Positions 1-8,214 of a stretch of 64,000 nucleotides of DNA are shown piece after piece. Numbering within the stretch: position 1 is the first letter of the stretch; every line of letters starts with the position of its first letter. The stretch comes from Rhodococcus sp. AW25M09 (GTDB lineage Bacteria; Actinomycetota; Actinomycetes; Mycobacteriales; Mycobacteriaceae): positions 62,001 to 126,000 of the forward strand of contig NZ_CAPS01000112.1 in assembly GCF_000333955.1 (NCBI RefSeq), given 5' to 3'. Below the pieces are notes generated by a model. That model was not told the origin of the DNA and ran no database searches. It worked only from the letters and a program-made list of their open reading frames with translations. The position numbers and the translations under genes were made by a program.

Positions 1-1330
1 TTCGAGCGCAGTAGAAGAAGTAGCCGTCCGCGTCCCGATAGAACGTGTCGCCCGTGACGTTCCAACCGTTCTCCACCCGCTCGTGCTGACGCTCGTCGGC
101 GAGGTATCGGCATCCGACAGGACCGATCACCGCCAACCGACCGGGTACGCCCGCTGCCACCGGCTCTCCATCGTCACCGAGTATCTCGGCCCGATAACCG
201 GGCAGCGGCTTACCTGTCGAACCCTCTCGTGTCTCGCTCGCTGCAGCGGTGGACAGAAAGATATGAAGCAGTTCTGTGGCACCGATTCCGTCGACGATCT
301 CAAGACCGACGGCGTCCCGGATGTGGTTCCACACCCCGGCGGAAATATGCTCGCCCGCGCTGACCGCTGTCCGCAGGCCCGCCAGCTGCGTGATCTTCCC
401 GGCCTTGATCATCTGCTTGTATGCCGTGGGAGCGGTGGCCAGGACCGAAACCCCCTCGCTGTGCACCACATCGGCGAGTGCGGCAGGGGCCACCGCATCG
501 GTGAGCAGCGCGCAGGCGCCGGCCCGCAACGGAAACACCACCAGCATCCCCAGACCGAAGGTGAACGCCATCGGCGCAGTGCACGCGACCACGTCGCCGG
601 GCCCGAGGCCGAGACCGTGTTTGCCGAACGTGTTGTCTATCGAGAGCACGTCGCGGTGGAAGTGCATCGTGATCTTCGGGGTTCCCGTACTCCCGGATGT
701 CGGGCACAGCAACGCGACATCGTCTGCCGCGGTATCGACTGCCACGAAGTCGGTCGGCTTGCCTGCCGAACGAACCATCAGATCGTCGGAATCGTCCCCT
801 CCGAAGGGAACCACCACCAGTTCGGGATGGCCCTCGTCGCGCACCGTGTGCAGATCCTGCGCGAATCGCGAATCTACCAGTGCGATGACAGGTCCGGTCT
901 TGTCCACGATCGGTGCCAGTTCGCGAGAACGCAGGGCGCTCATCACCACAACGGCTATCCCGCCCGCTTCGATGATCGCGAGCCACGCCGCTACCGCGAT
1001 AGGCGTGTTGGGCGAACGCAGCAGGACCCGGTTGCCCGGCACGAGTCCGAGGTCCTCGGTGAGCACCCGGGCAATCCGGTGTGTGTGGTCGCGGAGCTCA
1101 CCCAACGTCCAGGCGATTCCATCCGGGGTCCTAAGAGCATGGTGCTGTTCACCGAACTGCTCGACTGCACGCTCGATCAGTTCGGCACCGGCATTGAGTC
1201 GCTCCGGATACTGCAGATCGGGGGTCGTGAATTCGAGGACCGGCCACAACTCGGCGGGTGGAAGGTTGTCTCGCGCGAACGTATCCACGTGTGCGCTGCG
1301 GGTGAGGGCTTGTACTGTGTCCGCGGTCAT
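1..1330 (-). CDS. Aromatic-acid CoA ligase, benzoate/2-aminobenzoate-CoA ligase type (3' end cut by window)
   Basis: AMP-dependent acyl-CoA synthetase that should activate an aromatic acid to its CoA thioester using ATP. Reading the minus strand from the ATG at 1330 gives 443 residues open to the window edge. The start AHVDTFARDNLPP and the following WP...LQYPERLNAG are typical of benzoate- and 2-aminobenzoate-CoA ligases. The AMP-binding P-loop TSGSTGTPK lies near residue 205, and VDGIGATELLHIF is the A5 motif. The A8 region GDTFYRDADGYFFY ends the visible part, so the small C-terminal domain with its catalytic lysine lies outside. It overlaps the thioesterase gene by ATGA and is the last visible gene of a coupled operon. 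The exact aromatic substrate is inferred only from family resemblance. Confidence 0.85.
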   Translation of the reverse strand, partial: MTADTVQALTRSAHVDTFARDNLPPAELWPVLEFTTPDLQYPERLNAGAELIERAVEQFGEQHHALRTPDGIAWTLGELRDHTHRIARVLTEDLGLVPGNRVLLRSPNTPIAVAAWLAIIEAGGIAVVVMSALRSRELAPIVDKTGPVIALVDSRFAQDLHTVRDEGHPELVVVPFGGDDSDDLMVRSAGKPTDFVAVDTAADDVALLCPTSGSTGTPKITMHFHRDVLSIDNTFGKHGLGLGPGDVVACTAPMAFTFGLGMLVVFPLRAGACALLTDAVAPAALADVVHSEGVSVLATAPTAYKQMIKAGKITQLAGLRTAVSAGEHISAGVWNHIRDAVGLEIVDGIGATELLHIFLSTAAASETREGSTGKPLPGYRAEILGDDGEPVAAGVPGRLAVIGPVGCRYLADERQHERVENGWNVTGDTFYRDADGYFFYCAR

Positions 1331-2265
1331 TGCACGGCTCCTGTCGTCTCGGCATCGATCATGCCCTCCTGGACGACGGTGGCCAGGTGGATTCCTTCGG
1401 GGGTGAAGAATTTGCCCAGGCCGACGCCGCGACCTCGATCGGCGGCAACCGCCTCCTGGACGTAGAGCAACCAGCCGTCCATCGCACCCGGCTCGGGGGT
1501 GCGGTGGAACCACATCGCGTGATCGAGACTGGCTGTGACGAGCCCCTTCTCGGCCCAGGGATGCCCCAGCGCACGAAGTACGGGCTCGAGGATGGTGTAG
1601 TCGCAGACGTACGCGAGCGCGGCGAGGTCCCTCTGAGCATCGGACAGACCGTCCACCGGACGTAGCCGGTCGAAGGGGCGCACCCAGATGGCCTGGTGAG
1701 GGCTTCGCCCACCCTCGATATCGAGGTACACCGGACCCGGCACGTGCCGCATGTCGAAGCTACGACCGACCGACCAGTACTCCTTCGAAACCGTGGTCAT
1801 CGTGTTCTCGTCGGAGACGGCATGGCCGGCCAGGTATTGCGCCGACGACGGAAGAGATTCTGGCGCAAGAACATCGGTGGGTACCGCGCTGCTCAGTGAC
1901 CCTCCGGGACCACCGGCTGCGAAAGACACCATGCCGATGTAGGTGACTTTGTCGTTCTGATATGCGCGCACCTGCCGGGTCGCGAATCGGCGACCATCGC
2001 GAATCACCTCCACGGCGTAGTGCACCTCGGCATCGATGTCGACGGGCCGCAGGAAATACGAGTGCATCGAGTGCATCGACTTGCCGTCGGTCACCGAACG
2101 CATGGCCGCGGCTGACGCCTGGGCGACCATGTCACCGCCGTACGCCTTGGGCCACGGACACGCCTGAGTCCGTGCGGTGAAACCGAGGTCCGCATGACGC
2201 GGCTCGACCTCGGCCAACGACACGCATCGGGTGACCATGGCGGAGGTCGCCACCGACGGTGTCAC
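1327..2265 (-). CDS. Acyl-CoA thioesterase II (TesB-like)
   Basis: Double-hotdog acyl-CoA thioesterase of 312 residues that hydrolyses CoA thioesters. The N-terminal hotdog contains HSMHSYFLRPVD and the C-terminal one SLDHAMWFHR and ATVVQEGMI, where the family's catalytic Asp and Gln are found. The GTG start at 2265 overlaps the cupin stop (GTGA). An ATG nine codons later is possible, but the overlap argues for the first start. In this operon it may release CoA from an aromatic or ring-cleaved thioester made by the neighbouring ligase. That role is inferred from position; fatty acyl-CoA activity is equally typical of the family. Confidence 0.88.
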   Translation of the reverse strand: MTPSVATSAMVTRCVSLAEVEPRHADLGFTARTQACPWPKAYGGDMVAQASAAAMRSVTDGKSMHSMHSYFLRPVDIDAEVHYAVEVIRDGRRFATRQVRAYQNDKVTYIGMVSFAAGGPGGSLSSAVPTDVLAPESLPSSAQYLAGHAVSDENTMTTVSKEYWSVGRSFDMRHVPGPVYLDIEGGRSPHQAIWVRPFDRLRPVDGLSDAQRDLAALAYVCDYTILEPVLRALGHPWAEKGLVTASLDHAMWFHRTPEPGAMDGWLLYVQEAVAADRGRGVGLGKFFTPEGIHLATVVQEGMIDAETTGAVQ

Positions 2266-2756
2266 GGTCGGTCCGACCAGTCGCGAAGCGAATCATCATC
2301 TACCGGAGCTAGATTGACGACGATATTGTCCGGCGTCCGGGTGGTCAGCCAATGCAGGGGCTCGGTGCGGCTGAGGTTGCATTCGATGTGCGGCATGAAC
2401 GGCGGGACGAAGACCCAATCGCCCTCGTTCATATCGATGTACTCCGAGTAGTTCTCGCCGAAGTAGATGCGGGCACGACCGGAGAGAACGTAACCACCCG
2501 TCTCGGCCTCTCCGTGATGGTGTGCGAGAGAACGGTATCCCGGTTCGTTGCTGACCTTTCCGTACCAGATCTTCGTCGCCGGTGTGTGTTGTGGACTGAC
2601 GCCCGAGATTCGTACCGCGCCCTCCGTCTGACCGGTCCGGCCGTCCTCCTCGCCGGCCCGGGTGACTACAGGAACGACCTGCCCACCTGCGCTCGCGTAC
2701 ATCGAGTTGTCCCCTTGCAGGAGGTATCCGGCGTTGGAATCGAATTGGGTGGTCAT
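2262..2756 (-). CDS. Small cupin-domain protein (possible metal-dependent dioxygenase or isomerase)
   Basis: Single-domain cupin of 164 residues. The first cupin motif is seen in LAHHHGEAETGGYVLSGRA (two His, Glu, then Gly) and the second in GDWVFVPPFMPHIECN, giving the usual 3-His/1-Glu metal site. It is shorter than gentisate dioxygenases (about 340 residues), so it is not one of those. ATGA and GTGA overlaps with the FAH gene upstream and the thioesterase gene downstream imply tight coupling. Similar small cupins occur in aromatic-acid CoA clusters, but the reaction here cannot be assigned from sequence. Confidence 0.85.
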   Translation of the reverse strand: MTTQFDSNAGYLLQGDNSMYASAGGQVVPVVTRAGEEDGRTGQTEGAVRISGVSPQHTPATKIWYGKVSNEPGYRSLAHHHGEAETGGYVLSGRARIYFGENYSEYIDMNEGDWVFVPPFMPHIECNLSRTEPLHWLTTRTPDNIVVNLAPVDDDSLRDWSDRP

Positions 2757-3598
2757 GCTGTTCTCCTTGCTCGAGAGGCCGGCTCGGTGACCCGGACCGT
2801 GTTGGTGAGGGTGCCGATGGCCTCGATCTCTGTTTCGAGAACGTCGCCGTCGGCGAGGAACCAGGCAGGCTCACGCGCCATGCCGATTCCGCCAGGAGTG
2901 CCGGTGAGTACGAGATCGCCGGCACGCAGAGTAGTGAAAGTCGATATGTACGAGAGCAATTCGGCAGAATCGAATACCAATGTGCTCGTGCTGTCGCGTT
3001 GGACCTCGACGCCGTTGACCCGGCACGTGATCGTGAGTCCGGCGGTCGGGTCGATGTCGTCGGCGGTGACGATCACCGGTCCTACCGGAGTGGTTGCGTC
3101 CCAGGCTTTTCCTTGGAACCACTGCAGCGTGCGGCGTTGCCAATCGCGCATCGATACGTCGTTCGCGACGGTGTAGCCCAGGATCGCCTCGGCTGCTTCG
3201 GCGCGTGACGCGCGTGTCAGCGTGCGGCCCACGACCACAGCAAGTTCGGCTTCCCAGTCGGCGCTGACCTCGTCCGATATCACCACCTCGTCCGTCGGAC
3301 CGATGAGGGAGTCGGCGAACTTCGTGAACAACGTCGGATGGGTCGGCAGGTCGCGACCGGTCTCTGCGATGTGCTCGCCGTAGTTCAATCCACAGCAGAT
3401 CACCTTGGCGGGCGCAGGCAGCGGGAGAACGAGTGCGCCGGTGACCTGCGGGCCCTCCACAACACCCGAGCTGGGTACGGACCAGCCGGAACGAAGCAGT
3501 TCCGACAGCGATTGTGCAGGTAGGGCCACCCAGCCGTCTGCGTGCGCAGCCGCCGCAACGGTTTCCCCGCTGTCGAATTCGAGTGTTGCGAGCCTCAT
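2753..3598 (-). CDS. Fumarylacetoacetate hydrolase (FAH) family protein
   Basis: FAH-fold enzyme of 281 residues, expected to hydrolyse or decarboxylate a ring-cleavage product such as a fumarylpyruvate- or oxohexenedioate-like acid. Family landmarks are CCGLNYGEHIAETGRDLP, LFTKFADSLIGP, the metal ligands in DWEAELAVVVGR, and LTGTPGGIG near the C-terminus. The ATG at 3598 is preceded by GGAAGGA at good spacing. Upstream in-frame codons back to 3703 look unlike the family. It is the first gene of the minus-strand operon and faces the divergent RidA gene across about 107 bases. Its presence argues that the pathway ends in cleaved aromatic ring fragments. Confidence 0.9.
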   Translation of the reverse strand: MRLATLEFDSGETVAAAAHADGWVALPAQSLSELLRSGWSVPSSGVVEGPQVTGALVLPLPAPAKVICCGLNYGEHIAETGRDLPTHPTLFTKFADSLIGPTDEVVISDEVSADWEAELAVVVGRTLTRASRAEAAEAILGYTVANDVSMRDWQRRTLQWFQGKAWDATTPVGPVIVTADDIDPTAGLTITCRVNGVEVQRDSTSTLVFDSAELLSYISTFTTLRAGDLVLTGTPGGIGMAREPAWFLADGDVLETEIEAIGTLTNTVRVTEPASRARRTA

Positions 3599-3705
3599 CG
3601 TGTGTCCTTCCGACGTGATCTTGTGTCGAGTTTTGCACGATCGTCGCAAGTGCGCAATACTTATTGGGAATACAGACATCCGACGACTCTCGGAAGGGAC
3701 CACCC
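3599..3705. promoter_or_regulatory. Divergent promoter region, FAH operon / RidA
   Basis: The 107 bases between the two divergent starts must hold both promoters. TTGCAC and GTGCGCAA form an imperfect inverted pair around 3634-3658, a possible PaaX-type operator. This is a weak match seen by eye. Confidence 0.4.
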
Positions 3706-4119
3706 ATGGCCCACCACACCGTCAATCCACCCCAGCTGCCGACGCCCAAGGGCTTTTCACACGGCACCTTGGCCGGCAACACTCTCTACTTGGGCGGACA
3801 GACGGCCCTCGACAAGAACATGAACATCGTCCCCGGTGGGATCGTCGAGCAGTTCCGCCAGTCGTTCTCGAATGTGCTGACCACCCTGGCCGCAGCGGGT
3901 GGACAACCCGAAGACCTGACCAATATCACGATCTTCCTGACCGACATTCCCGATTACCAGGCGCACGGTCGGGAGATCGGACGCGTCTGGCGTGAACTCG
4001 CTGGGCCGGTCTATCCGGCGATGGCCGGAATCGGAACCACAGGGCTGTGGCAAGCGGAGGCTCTGATCGAAATAACTGCTGTTGCAGTGATTCCCGAGGA
4101 TCGTGTGATCCGCTCCTAG
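3706..4119 (+). CDS. RidA/YjgF/Rid family enamine/imine deaminase
   Basis: Rid-family protein of 137 residues, normally a homotrimer that hydrolyses reactive enamine/imine intermediates; some members act as 2-aminomuconate deaminases. Typical segments are HGTLAGNTLYLGGQTALD, VLTTLAAAGGQPEDLTNIT and YPAMAGIGTTGL near the usual RPA..G active-site region. The conserved Arg of that segment (R-x-A-x-x-G) is replaced by YPAMAG here, which makes the canonical deaminase activity uncertain. The ATG at 3706 has GGAAGGGA upstream. It is divergent from the aromatic operon and convergent with the PaaX gene, which suggests the pathway substrate may carry an amino group. That is inference. Confidence 0.88.
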   Translation: MAHHTVNPPQLPTPKGFSHGTLAGNTLYLGGQTALDKNMNIVPGGIVEQFRQSFSNVLTTLAAAGGQPEDLTNITIFLTDIPDYQAHGREIGRVWRELAGPVYPAMAGIGTTGLWQAEALIEITAVAVIPEDRVIRS

Positions 4120-4143
4120 GCTTTGCGCACCCAGGACGCCGGC

Positions 4144-5094
4144 TCAGACTCGATCGACGAAGGTATGTGCCGGCTTCTCCAGCAGCTCTCGAAGATCTGC
4201 GAACAACGCGGTGGCCCGCTCACCAGGCCAAGGTTGTGGAAGAAGGTGAGCGGGCAGCCCTGGGTCGCGGTACGGAAGCCGCCTCCAGGCAGTCAGTGCG
4301 CGGATGTAGTCGGCGAACGCCTCCCCGGGATGCTCGGCGGGTGACGCGTCTGTCCACGTCTCGCGTAGTACCTCGAACTGGACGAAGAACCGGCTATAGG
4401 CGGCACCGAGCGCCTCGAGGTCCCACCATTGCAATACCCGCACCGACAGGTCCGCGTAGGCCAGACGCGCTCCGACGAAGACGTCGGCGTACGCGTCCAG
4501 TCCGTCCACGGCCAGCGCCTGGGCGCAGTCGTCGGCGAGGTGTGCCGGTGCGATCCATACACCCGAGGTGACATTGCCGAATCCGAGCCCAGCCAGGCGA
4601 GTCCGTAACGCGTGCCTGCTGCTTCGTTCGCTTTCGGGAACCGAGAAGACCACCATGGTCCAGTCTTCGTCGACTGCCGCGGGCCGAGCGAAAATTCGTC
4701 GGTCACCGATGGCCAGGATGTCGCGAGCTACCGCTGAGAGCGCGTATCCCGCTGTGGTGCCGCGCTTCTCGGCTACCAGGATTCCGCGCCGTTTGAGTCT
4801 CGACACCGCGGACCGCACGGCGGGCGCGTCCACCCCCACCGGTTCCATCAAACGAATCAGACTGCTGACACTGACCCATCCACCGAACTCGCGGACGTAA
4901 AGCCCGACCACGGTGACGATGAGCGACCGCGGCGGTAGTGATCGATCGGTGAGATCTGCGGCACCATCGCCCGAGTCGGCATCACCCAACACGTCGGAGC
5001 CGTCGAAGTCCACCACCGGACAATCCAACCACACGCCGAATCCATATCTACCGAACCGAGCCACGAACCCGCCTGTTCGGCCCGCACCGAGCAT
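4144..5094 (-). CDS. PaaX-family transcriptional regulator
   Basis: PaaX-type repressor, a winged-helix protein that in other bacteria senses phenylacetyl-CoA or related aryl-CoA thioesters. The N-terminal wHTH is PPRSLIVTVVGLYVREFGGW through MEPVGVDAPAVRSAVSRLKRRGIL, about residues 54-106. The central domain has WTMVVFSVPE and TSGVWIAP, and the C-terminal domain RFFVQFEVLRETW and WRRLPYRDPGLP. The first 45 or so residues of the longest frame are not typical, so translation may start at an internal GTG. A ligand of the aryl-CoA class fits the neighbouring CoA-ligase operon; control of that operon is inferred. Confidence 0.85.
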   Translation of the reverse strand: MLGAGRTGGFVARFGRYGFGVWLDCPVVDFDGSDVLGDADSGDGAADLTDRSLPPRSLIVTVVGLYVREFGGWVSVSSLIRLMEPVGVDAPAVRSAVSRLKRRGILVAEKRGTTAGYALSAVARDILAIGDRRIFARPAAVDEDWTMVVFSVPESERSSRHALRTRLAGLGFGNVTSGVWIAPAHLADDCAQALAVDGLDAYADVFVGARLAYADLSVRVLQWWDLEALGAAYSRFFVQFEVLRETWTDASPAEHPGEAFADYIRALTAWRRLPYRDPGLPAHLLPQPWPGERATALFADLRELLEKPAHTFVDRV

Positions 5095-5117
5095 TCTCCG
5101 ACCCGACCACGCATCGA

Positions 5118-5400
5118 TTGTCGGTCGACCTGGCGGATGTCGGCTGGCTTTCGCAGCGCGGCAATACTATCGAGCTGGGAATGGCATTGTTCGAGCTCGG
5201 TGCACGCGTCGGGCTGAAACACCGATTGCGTTCTGCCGCAGTACCGTTCATGCACGGCTTGTTCGCGGTGAACGAACAGACCGTGCATCTCTCGGTCCGT
5301 CACGGTCACGATGCGGTGTCCGTCGAGAAGATCCACGGCCACACCTCGCTCGCGCGATTGAAGATGACGTGCCCATCCCGACCGGACCGTGGTCTACCCA
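5118..5400 (+). pseudogene. Remnant of an IclR-family regulator
   Basis: The plus-strand frame from 5118 contains IELGMALFELGARVG, then RSAAVPFMHGLF, then TVHLSVRHGHDAVSVEKIHG. These match in order the linker and start of the effector-binding domain of IclR regulators. The N-terminal helix-turn-helix and the last two thirds of the effector domain are absent. Downstream the frame runs into antisense of the aminotransferase gene. It sits alone between two minus-strand genes and should be non-functional. Confidence 0.6.
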
Positions 5401-5429
5401 CGGCAGGAAGCCGGCACGGCGGTGCGGGG

Positions 5430-6809
5430 TCAGCGGGTGAGCGCCATGTGAGCTTGCGCGTCGGTCAGGACGTCGCGGAGGCGTTCTGCAATGTCGTCGA
5501 GCAGGGCCGCGTCACTGATCAGCGGCGGAGCGATCTGCAGGACCGCGTCGCCGCGGTCATCGCAACGAGCGATGAGTCCGGCCTGGCGCAGCCGCTTGGG
5601 CAGGAACCTTCGCAGCAGCTCGTCGCGCTCGGCCTGGTCGAAGCGGGTAGCCTCCTCGTCCTTGACCAACTCCATGGCCCAGAAGAAGCCTGCGCCGCGG
5701 ATGTCCCCCACAATCGGCAGGTCCAGCAGCCCCTTGACGCGGTCACCGAGCGCGCCGGCCTGTGACCGGACGTTCTCGAGCACCTGGTCTCGCTCGATGA
5801 TCTCGATGCTCTTGGACGCCAGGGCCGCGCTGAGCGGGTGGCCGCCGAACGTGATGCCGTGACGGAAAACCTTGTTGTGCTCCACCAGGGGTGCGACCAC
5901 GTGCTCGCGGACCAGAGCAGCACCCATCGGGGCGTACGCCGATGTCAGGCCCTTCGCGACGCTGATCAGGTCGGGCGCGACGCCTTCACGCGACGACGCG
6001 AACCATTCTCCGATGCGGCCGAACCCGGTGATGACCTCGTCGGCCATCAGCAGGATGCCGTACTTGTCGGCGATCGCGCGCAGACCCGTCCAGTAGCCCG
6101 CCGGTGCCGTGAAGCAGCCACCTGCGTTCTGTACCGGCTCAGCGATGATCAAGGCGACCTCGTCCGCGCCGGCCGCGATCACCGCGGTTTCGACCTCGGC
6201 CAGCAGACGCGCGCAGAACGCCGCCTCGTCGTGGCCGTCGGGCGCGCGGAACCGGTTGGTGTTGGACACCTTCGTGACCTCGATCGGCGGGGTCCCGAAA
6301 CCCTCCTTGAACGGCGGGACGCCCGTGAACGACAGCGCTCCCAGTGTCACGCCGTGGTACGCACGGTCACGCGCGATGGCCTTGGTGCGCTGCGGTTGGC
6401 CGATCGCGATGAAGTGCTCGCGCACCATCTTCCACGCCGACTCGACCGACTCCGACCCGCCGCCGGTGAAGAAGACGCGGTAGTCGTCGGCCGGGGCCAG
6501 GCTGCTGACTTTCTCCGCCAGATCGATCGTCGCCGGGTGCGCCGTGCCCCAGCTGGTGTTGAAAGCCAACTGCGTCAGCTGTTTGCTGGCTGCCTCGGCC
6601 ATTTCGGCACCGTACGAGTAGCCCAGCTGCGAGCAGAACAGGCTCGACAAGGCATCGATGTACTGCTTGCCGTGGGTGTCGTACACGTACGGACCTTCAC
6701 CACGGTCCAGGACCATGAGGTCGTCGATCTCCTGCTTGGAAAAGTGCAGAATCAGGTGATCCTTGGCCGACTTCTGCAGACGGTCGTGGTCGGGGTTCTT
6801 GACGTTCAT
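5430..6809 (-). CDS. Class III PLP aminotransferase (putrescine/omega-amino acid:pyruvate type)
   Basis: PLP-dependent aminotransferase of 459 residues, fold type I class III, likely to transfer the terminal amino group of a diamine or omega-amino acid to pyruvate or 2-oxoglutarate. Landmarks are FFTGGGSESVESAWKM (phosphate cup), DRAYHGVTLGALS, MADEVITGFGRIGEW (Asp for the pyridine nitrogen) and SVAKGLTSAYAPMGA (Schiff-base Lys). The frame opens at a TTG, but GAGGAG six bases before the ATG at 6809 favours that ATG. It is the last gene of the polyamine operon, 28 bases after the amine oxidase. Related proteins are SpuC-like putrescine:pyruvate aminotransferases. Confidence 0.88.
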   Translation of the reverse strand: MNVKNPDHDRLQKSAKDHLILHFSKQEIDDLMVLDRGEGPYVYDTHGKQYIDALSSLFCSQLGYSYGAEMAEAASKQLTQLAFNTSWGTAHPATIDLAEKVSSLAPADDYRVFFTGGGSESVESAWKMVREHFIAIGQPQRTKAIARDRAYHGVTLGALSFTGVPPFKEGFGTPPIEVTKVSNTNRFRAPDGHDEAAFCARLLAEVETAVIAAGADEVALIIAEPVQNAGGCFTAPAGYWTGLRAIADKYGILLMADEVITGFGRIGEWFASSREGVAPDLISVAKGLTSAYAPMGAALVREHVVAPLVEHNKVFRHGITFGGHPLSAALASKSIEIIERDQVLENVRSQAGALGDRVKGLLDLPIVGDIRGAGFFWAMELVKDEEATRFDQAERDELLRRFLPKRLRQAGLIARCDDRGDAVLQIAPPLISDAALLDDIAERLRDVLTDAQAHMALTR

Positions 6810-6843
6810 GGACAACTCCTCGATGGCCTGGGTGGTTTGGGGG

Positions 6844-8214
6844 TTAGCGAGACGAGACGACGGCTGCGGCCATCTCGGCTCCGACGCGCAGAGCGCCGTC
6901 TACGTGCTGAAATCCCAGCCCGGCGACGTCGGAGCTGCCGATTTGGATGGGACCGATCGGCTGCCGCATCACCGGTCCGAACCGAGTCAGGCCGCCGAGG
7001 TCGAAGCTCGTGGCGTAGGCACCTTGTCCCAACTCCTCGGAGGTCCAGTCGCTCTCGTAGTACGACGACGGAGACAACGCGTCGTCACCGTAATAGTTCA
7101 CAAGCGATTGCAGAACCAGATCACGACGACGATCGGCCGTCATTGCGCGCACCTCGTCGGCGCGGTCGTCGGAGACGAAGCCGACGAGTGTCCCGCGTGT
7201 GTCGCCGTGGTTGGTGTTGTCGTACGCCTCGTGGACCAACTGGTACGGGCTGAAGACTGTCCCGGACAGGCCGGCGTCACGCCAGAACGGCGTCGGGTAG
7301 GTCACGTGCACCTTGATGACCTGGCCGAACGACTGGTGCTGGCGTGCTTCTCGCTGCGGCGAGGGTAGTGGCGGGTCGAAGCGGATGCGCGACACAACAG
7401 TCGGTGGAACGGCCACCACGATGTGCTGCGCTGCCACTGTCAGGTCGCCGGCAACGACCTCTACGCCAGCGTCGCTCCACCGCACCCGCTCGACGTCGAC
7501 ACCTAGTCGCACCGCGTCGCCGAGCCGCTCGGCCAGCGCCAGCGGGACACTCTGCAGGCCGCCGACGACTCGCTTGTCGAGGATGAACTCGGAGTCGACG
7601 AGGTGACTGAAGCTGCCTGCGCTCGCGGCCATGTGCACGGCCTGGAGCACCGAGAAGCTGTGCGCAGGCTTGGTCAGCATCGCCTGGGCGATGAACATCC
7701 CGATATTGTCGCGGGCCTCGCGTTCGCTGCAGTGCTCGTCCAGCCACGAAGAGAAACTCTGGCGGTCCAGCTCATCCGCCGAGGGCGTCTCCCACGGCCT
7801 GGCGGGATCCATCTGCGCGGCAAGGGAGTCCAGCAACTCGGTGAGACGGACCATCTCCTTCTCCACATTCGGTGAGACCGGGACCTGCTCGCCCTCGAAC
7901 GTGCGGCGCTCCCCCGTGATGCCGATGTAGACCGATTTGCCCTCGCGGTAGCGCGAGAAGGTCTCGAGACCCAGCTCGTCGATCACGCGCAGCAGCTCTT
8001 CCTGGTCCGGCGAGACCCATTGGCCACCGAGCTCCAATTCGACGTCGTCGACCTCGTCGGTCCACAACCGTCCGCCCACGCGGTCGCGCGCCTCGAGCAC
8101 CACGACCGACCGTCCCGCCCGCTGCAGCGCGTGCGCCGCGGACAGTCCCGTGGCACCGGCCCCGACGACGATGACGTCGACAGTCTCGCGACTGTGCTGG
8201 AGTTGCATGCTCAT
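6844..8214 (-). CDS. Flavin monoamine oxidase family protein (putrescine oxidase-like)
   Basis: FAD amine oxidase of 456 residues, expected to oxidise a primary amine to aldehyde, ammonia and H2O2. The dinucleotide motif VDVIVVGAGATGLSAAHAL is at residues 10-28, followed by VLEARDRVGGRLWT and GGQWVSPDQ. The C-terminal FAD-binding end is GFQHVDGALRVGAEMAAAV. The start ATG at 8214 overlaps the stop of the aldehyde dehydrogenase (ATGA). A longer frame to 8358 reads through the upstream gene in another frame and is rejected. Rhodococcus putrescine oxidase is a known member of this family. With an aminotransferase and an aminoaldehyde dehydrogenase beside it, a diamine substrate such as putrescine or cadaverine is likely. 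Confidence 0.9.
   Translation of the reverse strand: MSMQLQHSRETVDVIVVGAGATGLSAAHALQRAGRSVVVLEARDRVGGRLWTDEVDDVELELGGQWVSPDQEELLRVIDELGLETFSRYREGKSVYIGITGERRTFEGEQVPVSPNVEKEMVRLTELLDSLAAQMDPARPWETPSADELDRQSFSSWLDEHCSEREARDNIGMFIAQAMLTKPAHSFSVLQAVHMAASAGSFSHLVDSEFILDKRVVGGLQSVPLALAERLGDAVRLGVDVERVRWSDAGVEVVAGDLTVAAQHIVVAVPPTVVSRIRFDPPLPSPQREARQHQSFGQVIKVHVTYPTPFWRDAGLSGTVFSPYQLVHEAYDNTNHGDTRGTLVGFVSDDRADEVRAMTADRRRDLVLQSLVNYYGDDALSPSSYYESDWTSEELGQGAYATSFDLGGLTRFGPVMRQPIGPIQIGSSDVAGLGFQHVDGALRVGAEMAAAVVSSR

Noticed and set aside
5838-7253. 471-residue plus-strand frame
   Set aside because: Antisense of the aminotransferase and amine oxidase.
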